Positions 44,210 through 54,410 are shown, numbered from the stretch's first letter. The stretch: 64,000 nt of DNA from Agapetus fuscipes (GCA_951799405.1 OX637351.1:8464251-8528250), one strand, 5' to 3'. Notes: generated by a model not told the origin, from the letters alone. Made by a program: numbers and translations.

Positions 44210-44595
44210 TCTAGGATTTTTTTAGCTTTCGACGGTTGACTCAAATTTCAAAGGCAGTGATTCTGTTCTCGAAGCAGCGTGTAAGGCGACTGCTCCAACG
44301 AAGACAGCACGCAGTCAAAAAATATAGTTTGCAGGAAAGCCAATTGAATGTTATTTATTCCATGGGGAACAATGCCTTTTTGACATACAACTATTTTTTA
44401 CATTAATTTATTAACGAATTTAAAAGAGATAGAGACACGGCTGTCATCTTGGAATAAAGATAATGATTTATTACCTTCAAAAATGTAAATAAGTAAAAAA
44501 CCTCAATTTCGGAGTTACTGCCTTCTTCGTTGGAGCAGTCGAAGTGTCCACCTTTCCATGCCATAGAGAACAACGGGAAAAACGTCATAGCATCG
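44210..44595 (-). mobile_element. RTE-like LINE fragment split by a MITE
   Basis: The outer parts encode VLYGMERWTL and, beyond the insert, ENRITAFEI, matching the uninterrupted copy at 34735-34905. Confidence 0.7.
44290..44538. mobile_element. MITE with inverted ends CTGCTCCAACGAAG
   Basis: 249 bases bounded by CTGCTCCAACGAAGACAG and its inverse CTTCTTCGTTGGAGCAG. The LINE copy at 34.8 kb acts as the empty site. Confidence 0.75.
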
Positions 44596-45011
44596 CTACT
44601 CGGTAAGGAAAACTCTCATTTCTTTCAATGAATATAAAATTGTATTTATTGTTACATATTTCGACTTAAAATTTAACATGGCAGTTTCTTGTATATAATA
44701 ATTTACTAGATGTACAAAAATAAAAATGTAAAAAATGAGAAATAAATAATAATAAAAGTAACAACAAATAATAATAGATCTATTTCATATTTACATTGAA
44801 AATTTTAAAACAAAATGTTTGCTTACTGTCCACCATCTTGAATTTTGAAGTTTTTTATTTTATTAACATGCTAGTTAAAGTCGATTCATACATCAGAGAC
44901 GAGCAGGGATATGCAATCCATACAGGCACATACTTATATGTTTAAGGTAGGCAACGAGGTATGATGAAAAATGCATTTAATCTTGATAATTTAAATTTAT
45001 GGTTTATGATT

Positions 45012-45238
45012 TATAGGTAGGTATGCGGCTGACCACCCATGCTGTAGAAATTGGTTCACTTTGCCAATGTCACCCGTCGGCAAGAGTTGCAGGGTGTATG
45101 CTCATTTGAGATTTGGGTTTTTATATTGTAAGTCCACATGCGGCATGTTTAGCCGCGAACTTGTATGTGTCTGCTTGTGAAAATGCATAAAATGTGAATC
45201 CCCAATACATACATATATTTTTGTAACTTAGATTAGAT
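45012..45238 (+). repeat. Family C repeat
   Basis: Lacks the CACCCCTGTTTCAGGG segment but is otherwise complete. The following 45240-46195 is AT-rich, with a short (TA)n near 45597 and nothing else recognised. Confidence 0.8.
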
Positions 45239-46211
45239 GGTTTAATTAACTCAAATTAAGTAATTTCTAATTTGTCAAATTATTAGATAAAAAAAATCTT
45301 TGAAAAGTTATCAAGTAACAACAGAACCAAAGGTAGAAAACTAGTTTTTTTTTAAAATGACACACATAAAAATACGGCAACACAGAAAATATCCTTTTTG
45401 TTGTTTCCATACATTAATTTTATTTTCATAAAAAAATCCTAGATTTCTCCCTTTTGGTTCTATTAATTTTAAATGGCAGTAAGCAAAAAAAAATGTATTT
45501 TCTGGTAGGTAACAAAATATTTTATTTTTACTTTCAGGCGACACAAAATATTGTCTTTGGTTACAATATAAAAAAAAACATTCCATTTACAAAAAATATA
45601 TATATATAGTGTTGGATGGCAACACGTATAATAAAAAATAAATAATACAATTAGTTTTACACTACTGTAGGTACAAACACTATAAAAATCTTTATTTAAA
45701 TTTAATTTTACATTCATATCGATTAATATTATTCACTAAGTACTTATATTTAATAATATAGAAAATACTTTATTAAAATATGTATTTTTACACTTTTTTG
45801 GGTAGAAAACTATTTAGTAGGTACAATGCATAATTCTTTAATTTAATAAAAAACACAAACATTCAGATTTTGTCAAGTGTCAAATCTACAATTTGGTCAC
45901 TCTTCAAAAATTTTTTCAAGGCGTCAAATTTGCTTAAAAAAGTTTACAGACCCAAATTCTGCTTGATAGCTTAAATACACAGAAGAAAATAGGTTTATTT
46001 TGCGATAGATTTTTTTTGTTATCAATTGATTTGAGCAGGGGCAGGCGTCCCATACAGGCAAATGTATTTATAAGGTAGGCAACAAATAGTAAAATTTTCA
46101 TTGTTAGAATTCAAACAATTTTCTAACATTTCATTTTAAAGACAAAGGTTAAAAAAATAATGTTTTTGTCTCTAACCCGTGCCTCTTTTCTTTTTAAATA
46201 GATTTGTGAAG

Positions 46212-46496
46212 GGGCCGTTCATAAATTACGTCATCGATTTTGGCCGATTTTCGACCCCCCCCCCCCTACAATCATCCTATAGTCATTATCTAATGACCCC
46301 CCCTCCCCCTCTTGCTGTAATAATGGATGAGCTTTATAATTAATAATGTTATATTACTTACATGATATTTTGAATATTTTGTAGAAATTGGTATTTACAA
46401 GAACGACTTCACTTTTGGTACTCGTACATCATTTGCCATCATCCGCAGACCAGACTCCCCCCCCTTAATGCGAATGACGTAATATATGGACAGCCC
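46212..46496. mobile_element. MITE with TGAAG target duplication
   Basis: TIRs GGGCCGTTCATAAATTACGT and, reversed, GGGCTGTCCATATATTACGT. TGAAG flanks both ends (46207-46211, 46497-46501), and the right palindrome arm preserves the empty site. C-rich tracts near both ends. Confidence 0.85.
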
Positions 46497-46613
46497 TGAA
46501 GAGGAATGTAATTCACCAACCTATTCTGCCTGGCCAGAAAGAGGTATTAATATCATCAATCAATAAATAATTAATTATTGTTTATTTTAATGATCAATTA
46601 ATTAATAATTACC

Positions 46614-46745
46614 CAATGAAATCTGTTGAGCCAGGGTCAAAGTTATGGTCAAATGACCCAAGCTGGGATAGAACCAACGTTATTCTATTCCAAATACGCT
46701 AGAACGATTGGCCCACTTGGCCCCCTCGGCCATAACACTGACAAA
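46614..46745 (-). mobile_element. SINE-D head copy
   Basis: Reversed head TTGGCCCCCTCGGCCATAAC with B box GGGATAGAACC (reversed). Confidence 0.7.
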
Positions 46746-46929
46746 AATTTGCATTATTGAGACAATTGCAACTTCGAACCCCGCCTGCGTCGTACCCTAT
46801 GAACAATAACTTTGACCCTGGTTCAACAGATCCCTTTGGGTCAATTAATATTCCATTAAAATATTAAAATAATTAATTTGGCCATGCAAAATAGGTTGGT
46901 GAATTGCATTCTCTTCACAAATCTATTTT

Positions 46930-47715
46930 ATACAATAACAAAAAAAACTTGAGTTTTTTCCCAAAGTAAATTATGTGCCACGGAATAAAATTGGTACACA
47001 ATGATATAAAACAGCGATTTTGGTTTGACAGTCCTCCTTGACGGTTGCCTGGATGTTGATTTATAACAAGACCTCGCTGATGCCTTAAGGCGTTAGCAAT
47101 TTGGCACGCCAAACCCCTCTGATGCTTCAGCAATATCTTTCATATTCATCAATGAAAATAGCATTTCAACTTTTTTTTGTCTTTGGGAAAAGTGTTTTTT
47201 TTTTCCTTTTTTAAATTTTCTCATTTGAAAGAAAAATATATTAATAAATACATAGATTCTTATATTTGATTATTTTATCGTAAAATAGGAGATATTCATT
47301 AAATTAAGTTAATTACAAAATGCAGTTTTTTGTTGTTTAAATTTTACATGTATGAGTAATCTAGTTTTAAATTTACATTAATTTATCATTCAAATTTTGA
47401 CACATGTGTTTTTTTTATTCTAATTCATTAAATTTGAAATTCATTTTTATGTTGGCATCATTTAAAAGAAATGATTTATTGATTTCATGATAAATATATA
47501 TGTACATAAAAATAAAAATAATAAATAAATAACATTCTGAATTGAGTAATAAAAACATTTAAAAAATAAAACTCTTTGGTTTAAAATTAATTAAGAAATA
47601 AAAATAATAATTTTAATTCGCGACAGCTTCAACATTGAACTTGCCATTTCAAAAAATAAACAAGATGGCGAAATATATTTTTAACATGCAGAAAACTCAA
47701 AATCATACTGTCGAC
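46930..47715. other. Unassigned AT-rich stretch
   Basis: A short piece at 47035-47130 (GACGGTTGCCTGGATG, AATTTGGCACGCCAAAC) resembles 25395-25480. Nothing else recognised. Confidence 0.4.
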
Positions 47716-47717
47716 CA

Positions 47718-47882
47718 TTTCATTCAGCCTTCACAGGAAATGAGAAACCTCTACGAAATGAGAAAAGTTAAGTGGTTAGCGTAAAGCTAGCGCCCTTAGC
47801 TGTGGAAATAAGTAGGTTCCACCTGTCACATGCGACCCGTTCGTGGATAACGTGGCATGAAGTTCCACTACCGTGCAGCTTA
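47718..47882 (+). mobile_element. SINE-A 3' part, old
   Basis: TTCAGCCTTCACAGGAAATG, GCGCCCTTAGCTGTGGAAAT and CACATGCGACCCG are kept. Confidence 0.65.
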
Positions 47883-48394
47883 TGAAATCTGGGGAGTCTC
47901 CCGCACAGGATTTAAAAAAAAATCAAGATGGTAAAGAGCGTAAAATTGAAATTCAAAATGTTGGTAAGCGTAAAATTAAAATTCAAGATGGCCGAATAAT
48001 GAATAAAGCTGTCAACGCTTGCGTCCGATAGAAAAAAACTCTAGAAATGCGTTTGGCCATAAAGCAAACGCATCAGAATTTTTGTAAGAAATATATGTAT
48101 ATACAACAGCAAGGTTTATTATTATCAATTAATTATTCCATTAACTGTCATTTAATTTATATTAAAATAGTAAATTTTGGGTAAAAATAACTTTGCATCG
48201 AAAAATAGCTGCACTGTACAAAAAATAGGGCTAAAAAGCCGAAGAAGTCTTACAAGTTCAAAGCGATTTGGGTATTCTCATAAATATTTAAAATAAATGG
48301 TTATAAAGTTATAAAAGGGAGTCTGCTTTCCAAGGTTAGATTCCAAATTCATTTTAATTAATTTTGTAAATAAGGTTCAGAACTTGTGTAAAGA

Positions 48395-48910
48395 TTTTAG
48401 TCTTGGAAGATTTCCAGAGGTGTAAATTCCTGTAAATAGAGAACTATCATCGGTGACAGTGCCTGTATACAATGACACCGTAAAAGATGACCAAAATGTA
48501 ACATGATGAAAACTGTAAAAAATTTAGTCTTGGAAGATTTCCAGAGGCGTAAATTCCTGTAAATAGAGAACTGTCATCAGTGACTGTATAAAATGACACC
48601 GTAAAGGATGACAAAAATGTAACATGATGAAAACAGTAAATATTTTAGTCTTGGAAGATTTCCAGAGGCGTAAATTCCTCTTCCTGTAAATAGAGAACTG
48701 TCATCAGTGACAGTGCTGTATACAATGACACCGTAAACGATGACAAAAATGTAGCATGTTGAAAACCGTTAAAGATGACTGAACTGTTTACGGTTCTTAA
48801 CAGTACCAGTAGAGTAAGCGATGACAATACTGTAAATGCTGATGGAATTGTAAAGAATGACATCACTGGAGGCAATGTCACTGTAAAAGATGACAGCAGT
48901 CACTGTTATT
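48395..48910. repeat. Minisatellite, three ~120-base units plus shorter internal repeats
   Basis: TAGTCTTGGAAGATTTCCAG begins each of three long units (about 48399, 48522, 48644). Within and after them, GATGAC/TGTAAA motifs recur at about 20-27 base spacing up to 48900. It lies downstream of the sickie stop codon. Confidence 0.8.
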
Positions 48911-49244
48911 GCATTTTCAGTTATTTAACATTTTTGAGTGAACTTGAGTACAATTTGTGCTGTAGACATTCAGAAAAGTTGATATAAAATATATTAATTT
49001 GTACTATATTTATTTAAAATGCAATCTAAATGTAAGTTTTTTTTTTTAAAAAGGGCATACAAAAAAAATCAATTGCTTTGTGCGTGTTAAAAAATAGATT
49101 GCTGAAACAGTATTTTTTTCCAATTTGACAAAAGATGTATTTTCAAAACTTGTAAGTCTAGTTAACTTGTAATCAGAAGGTATGCACTAGAGCCAATGTA
49201 AGAAGGGTCCTATGACAGTTTTAAAATTTTCACCAACATAATCT

Positions 49245-49390
49245 CAAACAGATGTATTTACTCCAGATCCTGTAAGAAGATCACAGCGACTAGCCAACCG
49301 CTGATAATGCCCATCGGAGCAATGGGCAAAACTGTCCGGAATGAATCAACCAGACCACGGCTACATAGCCCAAAAAAAGTGATTGTTGTG
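49245..49390 (+). mobile_element. Penelope-like 3' end with ORF C-terminus
   Basis: Encodes TDVFTPDPVRRSQRLANR followed by a stop at 49302-49304. The stop overlaps a hairpin core, and then comes CAACCAGACCACGGCTACA, shared with the minus-strand copy at 53035-53240. Confidence 0.55.
49301..49330 (+). ncRNA. Hammerhead-ribozyme-like core, degenerate
   Basis: CTGATAA, T, stem GCCCAT/ATGGGC, then AAAA in place of GAAA. The stop codon TGA of the ORF lies inside CTGATAA. Confidence 0.4.
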
Positions 49391-49399
49391 TCAGATGTA

Positions 49400-49405
49400 T
49401 TTATT
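49400..49405 (-). promoter_or_regulatory. Candidate poly(A) signal of NAV/sickie
   Basis: AATAAA on the minus strand about 130 bases after the stop codon at 49535. It is the first canonical hexamer downstream, but AT richness makes chance occurrence likely. Confidence 0.35.
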
Positions 49406-49534
49406 TTTAAATTTTAAATGGTCTTAAATTTTTGCAAATAAAAAGTTACTGATGTGAACGCATCACTATTTGGTAAGAAGAATGTCATGTAAACTAAAAT
49501 GAGACTTCCAGCCCTGGTTGGATTTGCCGCTGGT

Positions 49535-49657
49535 TTAAGCTTCGTTGCCGACAGAGCTGTCGTGCGTCATGTTGGAGTCCAGGCTGGCGTTGTCGGAGTC
49601 CTGGCTGTGGTTGCCGCTGTAGTTGGCGGCCTCTTGCAGACGCATCAGCATGTTCAG
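49535..49657 (-). CDS. sick: Neuron navigator (NAV/sickie), last coding exon
   Basis: It follows TTTTGCAG and encodes LNMLMRLQEAANYSGNHSQD, then a D/S/N-rich tail ending SSVGNEA and TAA. The NMLMRLQEAANY block is the hallmark C-terminus of NAV proteins. NAV proteins are large cytoskeleton-associated proteins with a C-terminal AAA+ domain. Vertebrate members act in axon guidance, and Drosophila sickie affects axon growth and immune signalling. The first 14 bases downstream of 49515 resemble the tip of the MITE at 33151. Confidence 0.93.
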   Translation of the reverse strand: MNMLMRLQEAANYSGNHSQDSDNASLDSNMTHDSSVGNEA

Positions 49658-49779
49658 CTGCAAAAGAGACAATCAACGTTTAGTCCACCGTCAAACGCGA
49701 TTGGAATTAGGGGTTCGAGCGCAATGAGCAAAATGGAAGTGCTCCGGGGTACCTAATGGAGCTGGTGTCTCCAGCAACT

Positions 49780-49901
49780 ACAACCTCGCACGGACAAACA
49801 CTGAGGGAGAAGCAGCTGCCTGGACATCCCTGCAAGAAATCCCTGCACTGTTTCTGGAGACAGGGCATTCAAGGCGGCCGCTCTAATCACTTGGAATGCT
49901 A
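49780..49901 (+). mobile_element. LINE ORF2 C-terminal fragment
   Basis: Encodes LDIPARNPCTVSGDRAFKAA and joins directly to a family C repeat. It lies in the last sickie intron. Confidence 0.65.
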
Positions 49902-50152
49902 TAATCTATAATCTATAATCTAAGTTGCAAGGATATATTCATTTAAAGCTCTCAGATGTAAGCCCACAAACCAACAAGTGTAGTTCGCGCTTACAAATGC
50001 TGAATGTGTACTTACAAATAAAATCCAAACCTCAAATGAACATAAGCCCCACAACTTTTGCCGACCTTCCCTGAAACAGGGGTAACATTGGCAAAGTGAA
50101 CCATTTTTTACAGTATGGGTGGTCAGCCTCATACCAACCTATAAGTCAAGGA
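49902..50152 (-). repeat. Family C repeat, full length
   Basis: From (CTATAAT)n CTAAGTTGCAAGG to AACCTATAAGTCAAGGAA. Confidence 0.85.
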
Positions 50153-50177
50153 ATGCTAGTTTCAAATTATCTGAAAT

Positions 50178-50712
50178 CCGGTCAATAGCTCAACTGGTAG
50201 AGTGCTTGCATTCCATGCCGAGAGCTCGGGTTCGTACCCCACCGAGGGTGTCAGAAATGATTTGCCGTTTCGGTTTTTATTTCATTTTCGGTGACTCGTA
50301 AAAAGTCAAGCGCATGCCGAGAGCAAGGGTTCGATCCCCAACGGGGGTTTGTATTTCAAAACTCAAAATAAAATACCCGCAAGGTTTACTCAACTTCTTG
50401 GACATACCACACCAGAGATGGCTGCCATATTCGATAATGGGGCGGATTTGGGATTTATACAGAGTCAATAACTGGGCTGAAGTAAAAAACCTACGGGCTC
50501 TGTATAATATGCCGAGTCGCCGGAAAGCGGAAGTTGTGCGAGACTCAATAGCATCATGGTATTTTAACTCTGATGACAGAGAAACTTACCTACTTACCAC
50601 TTCAATTGAAGAAGTGAACTGTACAAATAAATAGGTTCCACTCGCCATATGCGAAACCCTTTAGGGATAACGCTACGAGAAGTTAAAATATATGTGTAGC
50701 TTAGTTCCAGTT
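50178..50712 (+). mobile_element. SINE-A split by a LINE fragment
   Basis: The SINE-A head and body (50178-50390) contain two B-box motifs (GGTTCGTACCC, GGTTCGATCCCC), so the head is partly duplicated. The SINE resumes at 50593 (ACTTCAATTGAAG) and ends TATGTGTAGCTTAGTT. Confidence 0.8.
50391..50592 (-). mobile_element. LINE fragment inside SINE-A
   Basis: The minus strand encodes TLYKSQIRPIIEYGSHLWCG. It is nearly identical to the LINE at 62380-62540. Confidence 0.8.
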
Positions 50713-50714
50713 TT

Positions 50715-51100
50715 TTTATGTAACGATTCATAATTTTGCTGATTGCATTAGAGAAAATAATCGGTGATACCGATACCGGCTTAGTAGAAATAGAAAAAAA
50801 AAACAAATAATGAATTGTTGGCGTTATTGTGCATAAAAGTTACCTATATTTATTACTGACTGAACCTTGAGAAGGTTGTAAGCCAAAGTGTTAAATTAAA
50901 ATTTGAAGAAAACATTAATTTGTATGGAATAATCAAGAATATTATCAAACAATCAAAACGCTGATTAAGAACGTAATTGTTCGATTACACAAAGTGTGAT
51001 TGCTGAATTCTGATCTCTCTAAAAATATTCAATAAATTTCAGGTTGATTTACTTACTGAAAAAAATATATAAATTCACTGATTTGTCCATCATGTACTCC
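50715..51100 (-). other. sickie intron, unassigned part
   Basis: Nothing recognised before the donor at 51109. Confidence 0.45.
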
Positions 51101-51109
51101 TCAACTCAC

Positions 51110-51349
51110 CAGTGGGTCTTGGTTGCTGGTGGTTGTACTGTCTGCGTTGCTGCCATCAAGCCCTATGTCCTCCAGGGAGATGCCGCGGAGCGCCTGGGCC
51201 GCCTGCGGGTCTGGCCACGGATACGTGTCGCGCACGTGCTTGGCTGGATCTGCCCATGCACCGCGCCGCCCGTACAGAGCCACGCCCTCGCGCGCGGCTT
51301 CCGTCAGGTACGGCACGACGGAGAGGTTCCACACGTTTGTGAACCATGC
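51110..51349 (-). CDS. sick: Neuron navigator (NAV/sickie) exon, AAA+ C-terminal region
   Basis: Eighty codons, phase 0 at both ends, acceptor CTGCAG and donor GTGAGT. It encodes AWFTNVWNLSVVPYLTEAAR, EGVALYGRRGAWADPAKHV and RDTYPWPDPQ, which align with the region after the ATPase core of vertebrate NAV proteins. It ends QDPL and joins LNMLMRLQ of the last exon exactly as in the family. GC-rich against AT-rich introns. Confidence 0.95.
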
Positions 51350-51483
51350 CTGCAGATGAATGCATAACAATTTAGTTAGAATGCATTTAGTGTCTAACGG
51401 TGCTATTCTTAGACATTTTAGTCGTCTCTTGAGCCCACGCTTTGACTAACTAATGACTCCTAATATTTGTATATCGGTATATC

Positions 51484-51682
51484 GGTGTCACCCCTGTCTC
51501 AGGGAAGGACGGCAAAAGTTGCAGGGTGTATGTCCATTTGAGATTTGGTTTTTGTGTTGTCGATTCACATGCGGCATGTGCAAGCGTGAACTTGTACGTG
51601 TCTGGTTGTGAAAATGCATGTAATGTGAATCTCCAATGTAACATATCTTTGCAACTTAGATTAGATTAGATTAGATTAGATA
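51484..51682 (+). repeat. Family C repeat, 5' truncated
   Basis: Starts TCACCCCTGTCTCAGGG and ends in (GATTA)n. Confidence 0.8.
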
Positions 51683-51734
51683 ATAGCGAATGAATGGAAT
51701 ATCCAGAGTCATAATAAAAGGAGAGCTTGAATGA

Positions 51735-51825
51735 AGAAGGTTATGACTCTGGATGAAATGAAAGAAGTATGTAAGGACAGAGGGAAATGGTGGTTGATCT
51801 GTAACGTTGGCGGCTAGGACTGGGT
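51735..51825 (+). mobile_element. RTE-like LINE C-terminal fragment
   Basis: Encodes MTLDEMKEVCKDRGKWW. The 47 bases before it (GCGAATGAATGGAATATCC) recur at 54655. Confidence 0.6.
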
Positions 51826-51867
51826 TTTTTAAATTAGAATTTTGTATTCTGTATTATAATGTGTATA

Positions 51868-52038
51868 CATATCGACGGTTAAAAGGCAGTAGAGCATAAG
51901 CGACATTTTGGTCAAAAATGAGTTATAAATGCTATCCTACTTAAAATTTTCCGCTCTTTCTAATGCGCTAACTCCCATAGCTCTACGATGTTTTTTTTTT
52001 CTTTTTGTTCAGATTTAATTTGCTTTTAACCGTCGATA
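51868..52038. mobile_element. MITE family L, short copy
   Basis: Inverted ends TATCGACGGTTAAAAGGCA. The interior matches the left half of the 24163 copy (AATGCGCTAACTCCCATAGC). Confidence 0.7.
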
Positions 52039-52156
52039 TATATGTGGCTGGAGAGCAAAGGCGACAGACAGGTAAGAGTGGAGGAGTATCCGGGATTCAG
52101 CCAAGGCACATCCAGAGCTGTCGAGCTCATGTCGATGATGATGGTTGTCATGTTAC

Positions 52157-52349
52157 CTGGCTGGCTTGCACGTCCAGTGGGCAGGTGAGGAAGAGACGCG
52201 GGCCCACCGTGACGTCGGAGGAGGAGTGCGCCTCCAGGAAGGCGTTGATGTGCTGCCAGACTGCGGGCAGCCACTCCAGCACGGAGGAGAGGCGCGGGCA
52301 GCGGGGGCCTCCTCCCAGCTCCCACACCAGCTGCTTCCTGCGCAGGTAC
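52157..52349 (-). CDS. sick: Neuron navigator (NAV/sickie) exon, AAA+ lid region
   Basis: Encodes YLRRKQLVWELGGGPRCPR, VLEWLPAVWQHINAFLEAHS, then SSDVTVGPRLFLTCPLDVQA. The first base completes an Arg codon from the previous exon, and the end is on a codon boundary at the GTAACA donor. FLEAHSSSDVT and GPRLFL are strongly conserved in NAV proteins. Confidence 0.95.
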
Positions 52350-52434
52350 CTGGCAATACCAACAACCATTAATATACTGTAAATGTTCACTCAAATATTG
52401 ATATCACCACGGAGCTTGCTCTAATGAGCTCCAT

Positions 52435-52775
52435 TCATTAATCCCTCCCGCTCCTAATTCAGAAAGGGAAACTCGTAGTACGACTCTCATTCATCCCTTT
52501 GCAGTCGGATCCCAAAACTATGAGAACTTGTCATTTTCCTGACTCAATCCATTGCCAAACTGCCCGTTTATGGAATGATCTACCAATATCTGTGTTCCCT
52601 TCCCAATTTAATCCAGGTTTATTCAAAACCAACATCAATCGCCACTTCCTTGCAACGCCTCATGACAGAAGCAACAATTCAAGCAACACCTCTGCGGCAC
52701 CCTTCCAGGGTAACATAAACCCCCAAGACTTTCAAGAATTGGGGAGCCTCCAGCACAGGATTCCTTGAAGAAGAA
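52435..52775 (+). mobile_element. LINE ORF2 C-terminal fragment in sickie intron
   Basis: Encodes HCQTARLWNDLPISVFPSQF and KTNINRHFLATPHDRSNN. Minus-strand relatives lie at 54655-54950 and 61930-62910. Confidence 0.85.
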
Positions 52776-52854
52776 AAAGATCATGAAATTTAGCTCTAAT
52801 TTGGATAAGGTTGAATTCGCAGAAAATTGATTATGAAAAAAATGTTGCAGTTAC

Positions 52855-52963
52855 CTGGCCAGGAATCCCTTGACAGGCTCCATGTGGTTGGCGGTGAGCA
52901 GCCACCGGAAGTTGTGATGAAGCTGGAGGTTGGTTGTGTTGCAAATGGCTTGCGACATTGTTC
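52855..52963 (-). CDS. sick: Neuron navigator (NAV/sickie) exon, AAA+ sensor region
   Basis: Encodes TMSQAICNTTNLQLHHNFRW and LLTANHMEPVKGFLA. LQLHHNFRW is a family signature. It starts phase 1 (completing a Gly codon) and ends with AG, the first two bases of Arg. Confidence 0.95.
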
Positions 52964-53034
52964 CTGCAACAACAGACAACAGTTCACATTAGTGGTACAT
53001 TAAAGCTTTCACGGCTGGTAGCTGACATAATAAT

Positions 53035-53240
53035 AACTTTTTTTAGGCGGTGTAGCCGTGGTCTGGTTGGTTTTATTCCAACACTTTCGCCCATAGACAT
53101 CGATGGGCATTATCAACGGTTAGCCAGGTCTTCGATCTCCTTTACTCATTTTAGCAAATACATTTTCACAGGTTGCCGGTCATCATCCTTTTGAGAACCC
53201 ATCAAAACTTGTAAATAACTGCACTTGAAGTAATTTTGAA
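53035..53240 (-). mobile_element. Penelope-like 3' end
   Basis: The minus strand encodes VKEIEDLANR and a stop, then a hairpin core, GAAAGTGTTGGAATAAAAC, and CAACCAGACCACGGCTACAC, the same layout as the 49245 copy. Confidence 0.55.
53083..53116 (-). ncRNA. Hammerhead-ribozyme-like core
   Basis: TTGATAA, T, stem GCCCAT/ATGGGC, then GAAA on the minus strand. Confidence 0.4.
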
Positions 53241-53294
53241 AGTTTTGATAAATAGATTGAATAAAAGTGGGCCCAGTTTGTGTCCCTGTGGTAC
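53212..53294 (-). mobile_element. LINE reverse-transcriptase fragment next to an exon
   Basis: Encodes GVPQGHKLGPLLFNLFIKTF on the minus strand, the PQG motif block of LINE RT. It ends 15 bases from the sickie donor at 53309. Confidence 0.7.
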
Positions 53295-53309
53295 ACCCAG
53301 TTAATTTAC

Positions 53310-53497
53310 CTATGATGCATGGCAGGGCTGCTCTCCGTGCCCCACACAGTCCACTGAAGACATCGGCCAGGGCAGACGCGTGGTGGAGGTTGTCCAGGAT
53401 GAGAACAGAGGGCAGAGGCAGGGTGCTCTCACTCCCACACTGCTCGGCCAGGTTGCTGAGGTACTGACGCAGCTCCTTGGAGGACTTGTGTTCCACA
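53310..53497 (-). CDS. sick: Neuron navigator (NAV/sickie) exon, Walker B region
   Basis: Encodes VEHKSSKELRQYLSNLAEQC, LPLPSVLILDNLHHASALAD and VFSGLCGARRAALPCII. LILDN is the Walker B position. The second acidic residue of the usual hhhhDE is Asn here, as in other NAV proteins known to me. Phase 2 in, phase 1 out, acceptor TTTCAG, donor GTAAAT. Confidence 0.96.
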
Positions 53498-54164
53498 CTG
53501 AAAGGAAAATGGAGAAGACAGTTAAGGATAGATGGGATATGTGTCAGTTCTTTCCATAATAATGCATATGACATATGTAACATGATAGGCATATAATGAA
53601 AAAAGAGGCACAAGACATCAGCGTCATTTGTCAAAAAAGGGACATCAAATAACAATAACAATTAACCGCCCAATGCATATGAACATACGCTATGCGCAAA
53701 CATTCTACTACATCCCATATTGCGTACGCGCTTGAGAAAAATAATATATTTGAAAACTACAAACCGCCTGGCGTCCACCTGAGTTCCAAAATCAAGTCAT
53801 TACAAGTCTAGACAAGTTAGTTCCTCAAGGGCAGGCTAAGTGTTCGGTTGTTTGTTTGGCGTTTCATATTTTTTCATAATACTCTTCAAAAGTCAGGAGT
53901 GCGTACATTGTGGTTTCCATTCCCGATTATTTTTTGCCTATTTCTCGGAAAATAACCTGAAGGTAGGAGGGTTAAGGATGCATGCTGTTTTTCATATGAA
54001 GAGTTCAAAAAATTTGGCACAGTTATGAAAGAATGGCTAAAAACATTGATAAACACTGCAGAGTTGCTTTCCACAACCTGTTGCCGTGGTCTATAGGAGC
54101 TGGAGCTTTCGGATGTTTCACCCATGCCTGCGATGGGATGCGAAAGAAAAGAAAGATGAAGCCT

Positions 54165-54410
54165 TTAATAATGCCTTTTGCATGCGTCTATGTTCAAACT
54201 GGTTCGGGCATAGTACGCACGCGGCAATGCTGCCACCTTTCTAGCAGCATTTTTAAATTCGTCAAATTTTTTTTGTACGCATGGAAATGAAATTATTATT
54301 TTCTTACCAATGACCATTTTCGTAAGTAGGTTGAAACAGATATATATTGTCTATCTTTGTTTAAATAATTTCTAGTCCACAGAAATCGTAACTCAATGAT
54401 TCAAATACTT
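54165..54410 (+). repeat. Family G repeat, uninterrupted
   Basis: Matches 5075-5455 without the hairpin insert, so it gives the empty site for that insertion. Confidence 0.75.

Larger units (their letters stand above)
46196..46931. repeat. Large imperfect palindrome containing two SINE-D copies
   Basis: The ends AAATAGATTTGTGAAGAG are inverted. The arms share AATTCACCAACCTATT, TGGCCA and a SINE-D copy each (46614-46745 minus, 46770-46850 plus). A MITE interrupts the left arm. Confidence 0.75.

Noticed and set aside
48645..48987. Possible repetitive secreted protein in the minisatellite
   Set aside because: The frames do not persist through all repeat units and stops occur in most units, so it reads as non-coding tandem DNA.
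51112..51370. Plus-strand frames across the GC-rich segment
   Set aside because: Antisense shadows of a well-supported sickie exon.
52005..52394. 125-codon plus-strand frame and other overlapping frames
   Set aside because: The conserved NAV frame on the minus strand with proper splice sites explains the low stop density.
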